Assembly (NCBI GenBank): GCA_017935185.1 | Contig: JAGBIC010000037.1 | Coordinates: 1-49,895, forward strand | Direction: 5' to 3' | Length of the DNA: 49,895 nt | Source of the DNA: Alistipes sp. | GTDB lineage: Bacteria > Bacteroidota > Bacteroidia > Bacteroidales > Rikenellaceae | Part shown: positions 17,000 through 25,615 of the stretch, in pieces | Layout of the letters: each line of letters starts with the position of its first letter | Numbering within the stretch: position 1 is the first letter of the stretch | The notes under the pieces: model-generated | What the model was told of the DNA's origin: nothing | The model's database searches: none | The model's input: the letters and a program-made list of their open reading frames with translations, nothing else | Program-made: the position numbers and the translations under genes

Positions 17000-17899
17000 T
17001 TATGCCAGCTCCCACTGCTCACGCATCAACTGCACAGCGGCGGGAACAGTCTCCTCGCGCTTGCCGTTTGTACCACACTCGAAACTTACATAATAGGGAT
17101 AGTTCATCTCCTTCAAAGCGCGGAATCCGTCTACATAGTTATCTACTGCACCATCCTCACCCGGCATCTTGCGGTTGCCACGGCTAGCGATGTGAACATG
17201 CTGCAAATACTCTGGACCTGCGGCCATCAGTGCAGCGTAGTCAGATGTCTCCTCCGACATATGCCAGAAGTCACCCATACACTTAACACCTGCACTCTTT
17301 GAATCACGACAGATAGCAGCAGCATCACCCACCTGACGCAAGTAATGCGCCTCGCGACGGTTCAAGGGCTCGAGGATAACGGTTGTATTGTGCTTCAATG
17401 CATACTCACCCAACTCGTGCATCTGCTCACACAGATACTCACGGGTCTTAAGGGTATGAGGCATACAAGGCTCCTGACGGTTGAATGCAGGTACCATGAT
17501 AACACCTGTTGAACCCAAAGCACCGGCTGCATCGATAATCGCACGCATTGAGGTGTCGAATTCGGCCTTCACTGCGGGATCCTCCGCCAAGATAAAGCCA
17601 CCAAATCCTGCACAGATGGCAGACAGCTTAATATTACGATTGCTCAAGGCCTTCTGAATCTCATCAAAATTTTTAAGCAAATAACCTCCGTGAGGCTCAA
17701 AACCTACAATACCGAGCTGTTCCATGTAGTCAAACTTCGCATTAAGGCCCTCACCCGGAGCTGTACCCTCCTGGAAAGAGATCTTGAGTTCAGTCTTATT
17801 TTTGGGTGTACATGAGCTGAACAACTCTACTGACGATGTACCTACCGCAACAGCAGCTGCACCGGCCAATGATCTCTGTAAAAATTCTTTTCTATTCAT
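17000..17899 (-). CDS. Exported sugar isomerase/epimerase-like TIM-barrel lipoprotein
   Basis: A 299-aa xylose-isomerase-like TIM barrel (hydroxypyruvate isomerase style). Metal ligands fit the family pattern: Glu177 (LEPLNR), Asp210 (MGDFWH), His236 (HVHIAS) and Glu274 (SFECG). The N-terminus MNRKEFLQRS, a hydrophobic run and SSC (Cys30) suggest export, probably Tat-type with an Arg-Lys pair, followed by lipidation. Related proteins isomerise, epimerise or cleave keto-sugars. Near an exported Gfo/Idh/MocA oxidoreductase, a role on 3-keto sugars is an attractive inference, not shown. It is 10 nt after the cupin gene. Confidence 0.82.
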   Translation of the reverse strand: MNRKEFLQRSLAGAAAVAVGTSSVELFSSCTPKNKTELKISFQEGTAPGEGLNAKFDYMEQLGIVGFEPHGGYLLKNFDEIQKALSNRNIKLSAICAGFGGFILAEDPAVKAEFDTSMRAIIDAAGALGSTGVIMVPAFNRQEPCMPHTLKTREYLCEQMHELGEYALKHNTTVILEPLNRREAHYLRQVGDAAAICRDSKSAGVKCMGDFWHMSEETSDYAALMAAGPEYLQHVHIASRGNRKMPGEDGAVDNYVDGFRALKEMNYPYYVSFECGTNGKREETVPAAVQLMREQWELA

Positions 17900-17909
17900 A
17901 ATTTAATAT

Positions 17910-18404
17910 TTAGTCATTATTAAAACTCTCCTCAAGTTCTTTGACAAACCGTTCGACGGCCACAACATCCGCAACATTAGGCGACCATGGGGCGATATTC
18001 TCTGCCGAAATCGGAGCATACGGGCCTTGCTTAACCTCCATAAGCACGGTGTCATCCTCTAACACCACCAGCCCATGCCATACCCCAGCCTCGATATCCA
18101 CGCCGACGGTATCGCATGCGGCACCTACGACACGACGCTCGACAACAGTTCCATCATCAGCATATATCGTAATGCCCACTTTACCTCGCAACACCACACA
18201 ACTCTCGCTACGCGAAGGCGACAAATGGCGATGCACAGGCAGGTACGAGCCTCGATGCATAGCATTCAGCAATCGATTGACAGGGTCGCTTTCATTACGG
18301 TGAAAGTTGTAATTCATACGCCCGCGCGGTGACTTGCGGCCTTCCGCCGAGACTCTATCCATCAATTGGGTATCAATGAATTCCACCTTCAACTTATCAT
18401 TCAT
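17910..18404 (-). CDS. WbuC-family cupin-fold protein
   Basis: A 164-aa cytoplasmic cupin. RMNYNFH, then DPVNRLLNAM, YLPVHRHLSPSRSE (metal-type histidines) and VWHGLVVLEDD match the WbuC family. WbuC is found in O-antigen and sugar-modification clusters, function uncertain. Here it precedes the TIM-barrel gene by 10 nt and lies beyond the terminator of the Gfo/Idh/MocA unit, so the cupin may start a new transcript, or some read-through occurs. No clear promoter is seen in the 129-nt gap. Confidence 0.78.
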   Translation of the reverse strand: MNDKLKVEFIDTQLMDRVSAEGRKSPRGRMNYNFHRNESDPVNRLLNAMHRGSYLPVHRHLSPSRSESCVVLRGKVGITIYADDGTVVERRVVGAACDTVGVDIEAGVWHGLVVLEDDTVLMEVKQGPYAPISAENIAPWSPNVADVVAVERFVKELEESFNND

Positions 18405-18470
18405 AAAAAAACTATTATTGAATGATTTTTACCTACAAAAGCCCCCTTTTTGCGGCTTATCAAAAGAAAA

Positions 18471-18509
18471 GAGGGTGAAGAGGGAGTTATAAGCTCCTGC
18501 TCCACCCTC
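18471..18509 (-). terminator. Terminator after exported oxidoreductase gene
   Basis: A 16-nt imperfect stem (18471-18486 with 18494-18509) and a 7-nt loop. The minus strand continues TTTTCTTTTG, a U-rich tail. It lies 24 nt after the gene's stop. Confidence 0.75.
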
Positions 18510-18533
18510 GTTTACCTATTTACTTGTGTTAAA

Positions 18534-19892
18534 TTATTTTGCCTTACCGGGAACCATTACAACACACTTCTCCATATCCTGCTTGCCAAGCTCCTGCTTG
18601 AACTCTGCAAGATAGTTCTGCTTTGATGCGCTGATCTCATCCCAATTTACTGTTGCACCGCTGTAAGCAGCCTCACGACCCATTACACCGGCCAAGCAAG
18701 AGATACCGCACTCTGTAGCCTCATCGTGCATTGTGCCCTTACGGATGTGATTTACCCAATCAACATGCTCCAGAACATAAGCGTTAGTCTGCTTGTGAGC
18801 AGCCTTCTCAGCCTCGGCGTCAAACTTCCAGATTACATTGCCTGCCAAATCTTTAATCTCGTGATTTGCGCTATTCCATGAACCCTTTGTACCCTGAACA
18901 AACTCACTTACGTTGTTGCTGCAACCATCAATCTGACGGCACATTGAGTGGAGGTGAATACCATTCTCCATCTCGAAATCAACGCTGAACTGATCGTACT
19001 GATCACCTGTGATACGACGATGACGAGCACCGAAAGCAGTTGCCTTAACGGGCTTCAAGCCTGACATCCACAAGAATACGTCGATATTGTGAACGTGCTG
19101 CTCAACGATGTGGTCACCTGACATCCACTTCCAGTTAACCCAGTCGCGAATCATCCACTCAGTGTCGGTCCAACCCTTCTGACGCTCCTTATACCAAAGC
19201 ATACCCTGATTCCAATATACGTTACCACCGGTAATCTCACCAATGTAACCCTCCTGAATCTTCTGGAATGCCTCAACGTAAGGACGCTGGTGGTGACGCT
19301 GTGTACCACAAACAACACTCAAATTCTTGGCCTGTGCCTGCTTTGCAGTTGCCATAATCTTACGGTAACCTGCGGGGTCTACTGCGATAGGCTTCTCAAG
19401 GAATGAGTGAACACCCTTCTGTGTAGCATACTCAAAGTGATCGGGACGGAATACGGGAGGAGTTGCAACGATTACCATATCAACACCTGCATCGATAACC
19501 TTCTTGTAAGCATCGAAACCAACGAAGCACTTATCATCGGGAACATTCTGCTTGTACTTACCCTCAGCCAACTTCTTCTGCAAGCCCTTAACGCGATCCT
19601 CAAAAGTATCACCCAAGGCAACAACGGTAATACCGTTTGCAGCATCCAAAAGGTTGTTGATAGCACCTGAGCCACGGCCACCGCAACCGATAACACCAAC
19701 CTTAAGCTCCTTGCCATCGTCAGCCTTATCGTTCAATACGGGTACATAGTACTCACCTGCCTGACGGATAGGAGTGTAAACGGGACCCTTCTCAGCACAT
19801 GATGTCATAAAAGATGAACCAACCAAAGTTGAAACACCGGCTACTGCAGACAAAGACAAGAAGTCTTTTCTACTCATTTTGTTCTTGCTCAT
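18534..19892 (-). CDS. Exported Gfo/Idh/MocA-family oxidoreductase (lipoprotein)
   Basis: A 452-aa NAD(P)-type oxidoreductase. The N-terminus has SRKDFLSLSA, a hydrophobic stretch and FMTSC (Cys32), so it looks Tat-exported with its cofactor and then lipidated; the twin arginine is Arg-Lys here. The Rossmann motif GVIGCGGRGSGA follows at about 66-77, and FLEKPIAVDP carries the family's EKP motif. Exported members typically hold a tightly bound NAD and oxidise or rearrange glycosides. It starts 41 nt after the tetraheme-SUMF1 gene, probably in the same transcript, which suggests an electron acceptor next door (inference). Confidence 0.85.
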   Translation of the reverse strand: MSKNKMSRKDFLSLSAVAGVSTLVGSSFMTSCAEKGPVYTPIRQAGEYYVPVLNDKADDGKELKVGVIGCGGRGSGAINNLLDAANGITVVALGDTFEDRVKGLQKKLAEGKYKQNVPDDKCFVGFDAYKKVIDAGVDMVIVATPPVFRPDHFEYATQKGVHSFLEKPIAVDPAGYRKIMATAKQAQAKNLSVVCGTQRHHQRPYVEAFQKIQEGYIGEITGGNVYWNQGMLWYKERQKGWTDTEWMIRDWVNWKWMSGDHIVEQHVHNIDVFLWMSGLKPVKATAFGARHRRITGDQYDQFSVDFEMENGIHLHSMCRQIDGCSNNVSEFVQGTKGSWNSANHEIKDLAGNVIWKFDAEAEKAAHKQTNAYVLEHVDWVNHIRKGTMHDEATECGISCLAGVMGREAAYSGATVNWDEISASKQNYLAEFKQELGKQDMEKCVVMVPGKAK

Positions 19893-19933
19893 AATAGTAG
19901 TAGTTTTTTTGAGTTAATATTGTTGAAATATAT

Positions 19934-21466
19934 TTAATTTGCATTTACTCCCTCGGGGACTTCGCATACAACACGGAATCCGATACCCTTAATATCAGAA
20001 TACCACCAGATGCTCTTGGGGTTCTGCGGGTCAGTACGCAACCAATCCACATGGTTTGTCTTGCCACGCGCTGCGCTACGCAAATTCGCAGCATCATCGG
20101 TATAAAGACCACCGCGCACCACATGCTCCTCGCCCGACTCGGGACCTGTGGGATCGACTGCTCCATCCTGCATCTGCGCGTATGCATCTTCGGCATACCA
20201 ATCAGAGCAGTACTCCATAACATTACCCAACATATTCTTCAAACCAAACGGATTAGCCTTCATCTTTGCAGGCTCCTGGGTGCGGTTCTTGCTGTTGTTT
20301 ACATAAATAACATGGCTGTTAATCACAGTAGTATCTGCACCAAACATTCCATTCCAAAAGCCCTCGTTTGTAAACTTCTTGGGATTACCCTCAAAGTAAT
20401 ACGGAGTTGTCGTTCCACCACGAGCGGCATACTCCCACTCAGCCTCGGTCGGCAGACGATACTTCTTGCCGGTCTTAAGCGACAGCCACTGGCAGAATGT
20501 CTGAGCCGAATAGTGGGTCATAGTAATTGCAGGGCGGTCGCCCATACCCCATCCCTGATCGGGGAATCCAAACGGGGGAGTAGGACCACTGACAGCATCA
20601 CAATCCTCACGCTCGTTATTTGCATAGATAACCTCGGGAGGAGTACGACCTTCCGACATTGTCTCGCCATAGAATGCCCAGAACTGATCCCATGTAACCT
20701 CTACCTCCGCCATAAAGAAGGGTGAGATTGTAACATTACGCTGCGGAGCCTCGTTAGCCTTATGGAATGGTTCATCCTCGGGACTACCCATCACAAACGA
20801 ACCGCCGGGGATGGCAATCATATTGATTGAAGCTGATGTACCGGGGACAGTCTCGGTAAAGTTTGCAAACTCGGTAACAGTTGCCGCAGCCTCATATTTC
20901 ACGCCGTTATCAGTCACAGGCGCCTCGGTCATTGCCGAATGCTTGTAGTTGGGATTGTAGTGACCTGCATCGAGGTGGCAGCTTATACACTGAAGATTTA
21001 GCTTCTCCTCATTCTCCTCGTAATAGAGGTGCGATGTAACACCATCGTCAGTTATACCCTCGGGGAACAAATTTACGTGGCAAGCCTTACAAGATTCGTT
21101 GTAGACTATAGTCTGTGCATACTCCAACTCACCCTTGCTATCCCAATCGATCTCCTCGGGATTTTTTGTAATGTACGACCACACATCCCTAACACCAGTG
21201 GTCACCTTTGCCATGACATGCTCCAACGAGCCTTTAGGCGGAAGGTGACAAGCAGCGCACTCGGTCATTGTACCACTACCATTGTTGTAGTGCATCGACT
21301 GTTTCCAACTTGCATCCGATTCGGGATGAACATGGCAGGCCATACAAGATTCAGACTTCGAGCTTTGCACCCACGCATAATTCAAGGCAATCATACACGA
21401 AGCCCCGACCACAATACCGGCCAGGATTAAGAGTATGTATGTCTTTGCTTTTCCGGATTTAGACAT
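19934..21466 (-). CDS. NrfH/NapC-like tetraheme cytochrome fused to SUMF1 (FGE-sulfatase) domain
   Basis: A 510-aa two-part protein. An N-terminal membrane anchor (about 9-31) leads into four CxxCH haem sites: CMACH (41-45), CAACH (70-74), CKACH (126-130) and CISCH (160-164), as in NrfH/NapC/NirT quinol-oxidising cytochromes. From about residue 216 (MIAIPGGSFVMGSPEDEP) to the end it is a SUMF1/formylglycine-generating-enzyme-like domain with RLPTEAEWEYAARGG, GNVMEYCSDWY and HVVRGGLY. The cytochrome would move electrons from the quinone pool or a partner. The SUMF1 domain's role is unknown; many bacterial ones are non-catalytic scaffolds. It has its own promoter (21560-21591). Confidence 0.9.
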   Translation of the reverse strand: MSKSGKAKTYILLILAGIVVGASCMIALNYAWVQSSKSESCMACHVHPESDASWKQSMHYNNGSGTMTECAACHLPPKGSLEHVMAKVTTGVRDVWSYITKNPEEIDWDSKGELEYAQTIVYNESCKACHVNLFPEGITDDGVTSHLYYEENEEKLNLQCISCHLDAGHYNPNYKHSAMTEAPVTDNGVKYEAAATVTEFANFTETVPGTSASINMIAIPGGSFVMGSPEDEPFHKANEAPQRNVTISPFFMAEVEVTWDQFWAFYGETMSEGRTPPEVIYANNEREDCDAVSGPTPPFGFPDQGWGMGDRPAITMTHYSAQTFCQWLSLKTGKKYRLPTEAEWEYAARGGTTTPYYFEGNPKKFTNEGFWNGMFGADTTVINSHVIYVNNSKNRTQEPAKMKANPFGLKNMLGNVMEYCSDWYAEDAYAQMQDGAVDPTGPESGEEHVVRGGLYTDDAANLRSAARGKTNHVDWLRTDPQNPKSIWWYSDIKGIGFRVVCEVPEGVNAN

Positions 21467-21559
21467 AATAAAAGTAAAAAATTAAGTCATGTCACACTTT
21501 TCACACTTCAACCGACCTCAATTGTTGGCCAAAGAGCATAAAAAGAGGAATATTTTGCC

Positions 21560-21591
21560 CAAAAATAATAATTTTTTTCGCCAGCTACAAA
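21560..21591 (-). promoter_or_regulatory. Promoter of tetraheme-SUMF1/oxidoreductase unit
   Basis: Minus strand: TTTG (21591-21588), a 20-nt spacer and TATTTTTG (21567-21560), a full match to the Bacteroidota consensus. The leader is about 87 nt. Confidence 0.75.
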
Positions 21592-21642
21592 CATATAGCG
21601 GCGTTTTTTCAAAAAAAATATAATTATCGAATTATAAACAAC

Positions 21643-21672
21643 GATAGTGAGCGCCAATATGCGCCCACTATC
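21643..21672 (-). terminator. Hairpin after the second oxidoreductase gene
   Basis: A 7-bp stem (21643-21649 with 21666-21672), one mismatch and an inner GCGC/GCGC stem, 12 nt after the stop at 21684. The following minus-strand sequence is only moderately T-rich (GTTGTTTATAA), so termination may be partial. Confidence 0.5.
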
Positions 21673-21683
21673 ACTGTTAAATA

Positions 21684-22856
21684 CTATTTTTCAATCCATT
21701 TGCACCACTTCTGCTCGGCATCATATCCAGCCTGGACCATAGTCTCAACAAACTGCATACCTCTCACGCCATCCTCCACAGTTGGGAAGTCGAGCATCTC
21801 CTCGGTAGGTGTTTCGCCTGCATTCTTGGCACGGAGCGTCATGGCAAAATTGCGATATATGTTCGCAAACGACTCGATAAAGCCCTCGGGATGACCGGCA
21901 GGGGTACGCATATTCCACTTGGCGAAATCGCCGTAGAATGCAGCGCCATTACCAACCATCAAACTCTCGACAGGACGATCCAACCACTTTATATGCAGAA
22001 TATTGGGATCCTCTTGACGCCACTCATAGCCACCCTCTTCGCCATATACTCTCAAGCGGATATTGTTGGCCTCACCTGTTGCAATCTGCGAAGCCTGCAA
22101 CAGAGCAGTAAAGCCCTTATCGGTACGCATAAAAGCACTTGCGTCATCATCGATGGGACGACCATCGGCTATACGCTGCAAATCGGCACACAACTCAGTA
22201 ACCTTTGCACCTGTTACATACTCTACAAGATGCCAAGCATGTGTTCCGATATCGCCCACACAACCGCCTTTTCCACTCTCTTTGGGCGAGGTGCGCCATA
22301 CGGCATTGTTACCGCCCTTAAGCTCGATACGCTTTGAAAGCCAACCCTGCAAATACTCTACATACACACGACGAACCTTGCCAATCTCACCAGCGGCGAT
22401 ACGCTTCTTCATCTCCTTCACAGCAGGATAACCACTGTAAACATGAGTAAGAGCCAAAGTTAAGCCTGTTGAGTTAACCTTTTCGCGCAACGACAAAGCC
22501 TCCTCCAAAGTGAAGGTCATAGGCTTGTCAAGCACCACATTAAAGCCCAAATCGAGCGCACGCGCGGCCGGCTCATAGTGGAATTTATTAGGTGTAACAA
22601 TTGTAACAAAGTCCATACGCTCATCGGCCGGAAGGGCAGCCTCCTTCTCCAACATCTCCTGCCAAGTGGTATAGATGCGGTTATCGGGGAGATAATACGA
22701 ACGACCCGAGCTAATTGAAATTTCAGGATTGATACTGAAGCAGCCGCACACGAGTTCAATCTGGTTCTCCATGAGCGCCGCACGACGATGGATAGCACCG
22801 ATAAAAGCATCGCTACCACCACCAATCATACCCATACGAAGTTTTCTGTTTTTCAT
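21684..22856 (-). CDS. Gfo/Idh/MocA-family oxidoreductase (cytoplasmic)
   Basis: A 390-aa protein without signal peptide. It has the N-terminal nucleotide-binding fold (GMIGGGSDAFIGAIHR), VVLDKPMTFTLEEA (the DKP form of the EKP motif) and the substrate-side GDIGTHAWHLVEYVTG, whose histidines are usual in sugar and inositol dehydrogenases of this family. Likely NAD(P)-dependent oxidation of a sugar or polyol; substrate not known. It may be the inside-cell partner of the exported homologue encoded two genes downstream. A possible -7 box (TATATTTG) lies at 22925-22918. Confidence 0.87.
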   Translation of the reverse strand: MKNRKLRMGMIGGGSDAFIGAIHRRAALMENQIELVCGCFSINPEISISSGRSYYLPDNRIYTTWQEMLEKEAALPADERMDFVTIVTPNKFHYEPAARALDLGFNVVLDKPMTFTLEEALSLREKVNSTGLTLALTHVYSGYPAVKEMKKRIAAGEIGKVRRVYVEYLQGWLSKRIELKGGNNAVWRTSPKESGKGGCVGDIGTHAWHLVEYVTGAKVTELCADLQRIADGRPIDDDASAFMRTDKGFTALLQASQIATGEANNIRLRVYGEEGGYEWRQEDPNILHIKWLDRPVESLMVGNGAAFYGDFAKWNMRTPAGHPEGFIESFANIYRNFAMTLRAKNAGETPTEEMLDFPTVEDGVRGMQFVETMVQAGYDAEQKWCKWIEK

Positions 22857-23065
22857 TTGATTGTAAGTTATTATTGAGTCTATAAAAATTTATGCAACAA
22901 ATCTAAATTTTCGTTTACAAATATAATCTTTTTTTTATATTTCTCACCCTATTTTGCCATAAATATTTCTTATTTGATGCATAAAATTGCCATATTACAA
23001 CATCAGCTACGGCAGTATCCGGCATCGACAGGTGTCTAAACATCAAAAAACCATTGATAACAATA

Positions 23066-23097
23066 CAAAAAATGACCAAAAAAATCTTTGGTCATTT
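23066..23097 (-). terminator. Terminator after the alginate-lyase-family gene
   Basis: A perfect 11-bp stem (23070-23080 with 23087-23097), a 6-nt loop and a T-rich minus-strand tail. It lies 27 nt after the stop codon at 23124. Confidence 0.78.
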
Positions 23098-23123
23098 ATT
23101 TGCACTTGAGAATATTTAGCAAA

Positions 23124-24356
23124 TCAATTCATTCCAACCGTTCCCGTAAGCCAAAACAAGCTCGCCTCAGCAATTTTATACTTTTCGGCTCGGGCCAAAA
23201 TTTTATCATAGCCCTTGTCGGGGAATTTTCCATCAGCCCAATATAATATCTGATAGGCCTGATTCTGTGCCGAATCCCACTTGTTTATCTGCTCATAAGG
23301 ATACTGCGACTGCTCCACTCCGAGATATTGCGACATAAACTCAATCATCTTGGGTATTGATCGGCCATCCTCAGATGTCTGGCTGAGAAAATCCACTCCT
23401 AACACCTGAGCCATATTACACATACTCAAAGCTATTCGGATATTATATGTGGTATACGAGTAGCTATTTGTGCGAGCCAACTCCTCGGGTTGCGAACCAT
23501 CAGGCTGCACCTGCTTATAGATTCGACGCTGCATAAATTGCGATATAACTTCGTTTACCACATCTTCACGCCCTGCCATCAGAGCGTAAGCCACAATTTG
23601 CGCATCATAGGCCGTTGCATGATTATTTTTTGTAACAGACTCTGCCGTTCCATTTTTACTGGTACGCATCCACTCCACAAAATCATCATACCAATTCTGA
23701 ATAGCGACGAAATCCGCATCGGAAAAACTCTTTGAACTTCGCAATATTCTTATGGCATCCATCAGGTATACACATCCGTATTTATCAATCAAGCCAAACG
23801 AACGCCCCCAATTGTTATTATGCCCCAGCACCACCTGCGCATAGTTCATATTGGGATTCATTCGAGTCTGCGGATCCACATACCACATGCGCAACTGCTC
23901 AATCGCCTTTTCCGCATATCGTTCATCAGCGGTAAAATAGTATGCAAGAGCCAACTTGCGAACCATCGACTCCATCTGCCCCATCGCCTTGTTATCAAGA
24001 TTACGCGCCGCTGCATTGGTCTCGCCATCCTTGCGAATATATGGCAATCCATCAGAGGTTTTGGGATTGGGCCACCAATATGGAGCCATACTAAAATAGT
24101 CGTGCTTATCGCCACTGGGCGCGGTCAGACTCTTATCCATCACCGACACAGGCTCTTGATTCAAAAGATCTTCAGTCTCGGCAATGAGTTTATCATAGGC
24201 AGCCATATGGAGAAATTTTCCACTCTGGATTTGCGCCCTCGCCTCTTCCATTACCGTTTGATCAAAAGCATACAAAACAGGCTCTTCAAATCGACCGCCA
24301 CATGATGTCATCATAAACATCACAACTGCCATCAAGCTGATTAGTACCCTACTCAT
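23124..24356 (-). CDS. Alginate-lyase-family (PF05426-type) polysaccharide lyase lipoprotein
   Basis: A 410-aa alpha/alpha-barrel protein with a lipobox (MMTSC, Cys19). APYWWPNP, NNNWGRSFGLID and KNNHATAYDAQIVA (the Asn-His region used as base/neutraliser in this fold) match the alginate lyase family seen in Bacteroides, some members of which act on alginate or glucuronan. Uronic-acid polymer cleavage at the cell surface or in the periplasm is likely; the exact polymer is not. It lies 43 nt after trmB and may be transcribed from there, as no promoter was seen. Confidence 0.83.
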   Translation of the reverse strand: MSRVLISLMAVVMFMMTSCGGRFEEPVLYAFDQTVMEEARAQIQSGKFLHMAAYDKLIAETEDLLNQEPVSVMDKSLTAPSGDKHDYFSMAPYWWPNPKTSDGLPYIRKDGETNAAARNLDNKAMGQMESMVRKLALAYYFTADERYAEKAIEQLRMWYVDPQTRMNPNMNYAQVVLGHNNNWGRSFGLIDKYGCVYLMDAIRILRSSKSFSDADFVAIQNWYDDFVEWMRTSKNGTAESVTKNNHATAYDAQIVAYALMAGREDVVNEVISQFMQRRIYKQVQPDGSQPEELARTNSYSYTTYNIRIALSMCNMAQVLGVDFLSQTSEDGRSIPKMIEFMSQYLGVEQSQYPYEQINKWDSAQNQAYQILYWADGKFPDKGYDKILARAEKYKIAEASLFWLTGTVGMN

Positions 24357-24399
24357 AATATGGATTTTTTAGGTTAGTATGCCACAATACCACCGAAGG

Positions 24400-25143
24400 C
24401 TACTTTCTAGCCTCCTCGTTGTCCTTTTCCAACTTTTCGTCTTCCACCCAATCAAACATAGGAAAACTCTTGCCACCGGCGAGCGAAAAACGGGTATAGG
24501 TTATTGGCAATCCGCGCTGCAGAAACTTGGTTTCGTAGGCCGTTTTAACCGACAACTCCGCATCGGCAAAGCCCGAACCGAAAATGTCGTTATTTGAGGC
24601 CTCGCACGGTAAATCAAAGTGACGAACCACTTCGTTTGTATAGCCATAAAGGTGCTGTGAGTCGGTCTTGAGATTTATCCAGCCATCACCTGCAAGGAAC
24701 TGCGCATAATACTCCAAAAATATTGGCGATGTAAGACGTTTTTTTGCACGGCGGGTTTTAAGCTGCGGGTCGGGGAATGTAATCCATATCTCCGCCACCT
24801 CACCCTCGGCAAAAAATGAGTTTATAAACTCTATGCGAGTGCGCAAAAATCCCACATTCCGCATACCGTTTTCGGTAGCAGTCTTTGCGCCACGCCACAT
24901 TCGCGCACCCTTGATATCCACTCCGATATAATTGGCATTAGGATTGCGCTCGGCCAAAGCGATAGTATATTCGCCCTTACCACAACCCAGCTCCAGAATA
25001 ATCGGGTTGTCGTTTTTAAAGAAATCTTTATGCCAATGCCCCTTCAAAGGGTGATCCTTATGAAAAATATCCTCAAACTCAGGCTGCACCATACAACTGA
25101 ATGTGAGGTTTTCGGCAAATCGCTTAAGTTTATCTTTTCCCAT
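24400..25143 (-). CDS. trmB: tRNA (guanine-N7-)-methyltransferase
   Basis: A 247-aa SAM-dependent enzyme forming m7G46 in tRNA. The SAM-binding motif LELGCGKGEYT, the acidic VDIKGARMWRGA and the family signature WITFPDPQLKTRRAKKRLT are all present. It lies 2 nt after the gldH-like gene, so the two are transcribed together with psp1. Confidence 0.96.
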   Translation of the reverse strand: MGKDKLKRFAENLTFSCMVQPEFEDIFHKDHPLKGHWHKDFFKNDNPIILELGCGKGEYTIALAERNPNANYIGVDIKGARMWRGAKTATENGMRNVGFLRTRIEFINSFFAEGEVAEIWITFPDPQLKTRRAKKRLTSPIFLEYYAQFLAGDGWINLKTDSQHLYGYTNEVVRHFDLPCEASNNDIFGSGFADAELSVKTAYETKFLQRGLPITYTRFSLAGGKSFPMFDWVEDEKLEKDNEEARK

Positions 25144-25145
25144 TG

Positions 25146-25610
25146 TTATCTTTTTTCAAATATTACTCCTGCTGCCTCTACGCCTATAACATTCTCCACG
25201 GGAGTGATACTCACCCCATATACACCTTGTCGGGCAAGATGCACATTTTGACGGTATGGCAAAACAATCTCCTTGGATTCTGCCTCCTTATGCCATTGTC
25301 CGACGGTAACAGGCAGGGCCACACGCTCCTCATAACGCAACGAGTCGGGCGTTACAATTACCATATTGAGTTGCAACATCTTCGCCTGAAAACCACTACT
25401 CAAACGCAGCACAACACCCATATCATAGAGCGCCGATGTATCTTGATTATCGTATACGAGATCAATCTGCTCGACCCAACCCCTACGACTGACATCAGCC
25501 ATAGCCACAGAATTGGGATTTATATTGCAACTGCAACAAATGATTGCAATCACAACACCACAAACCCCCGATCTAAGCAACCCGCACAACGACATATTGC
25601 GAACCCTCAA
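25146..25610 (-). CDS. gldH: GldH-like lipoprotein
   Basis: A 154-aa lipoprotein (IICCSC, lipidation at Cys28). Size, the extended beta-rich body and its place directly after the PSP1-domain gene fit GldH, a gliding-motility lipoprotein also kept in non-gliding Bacteroidales. The sequence is divergent, and the call rests partly on gene order. The Met at residue 6 could be the true start. It begins 5 nt after psp1 and ends 2 nt before trmB. Confidence 0.6.
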   Translation of the reverse strand: MRVRNMSLCGLLRSGVCGVVIAIICCSCNINPNSVAMADVSRRGWVEQIDLVYDNQDTSALYDMGVVLRLSSGFQAKMLQLNMVIVTPDSLRYEERVALPVTVGQWHKEAESKEIVLPYRQNVHLARQGVYGVSITPVENVIGVEAAGVIFEKR

Positions 25611-25615
25611 TCTAA

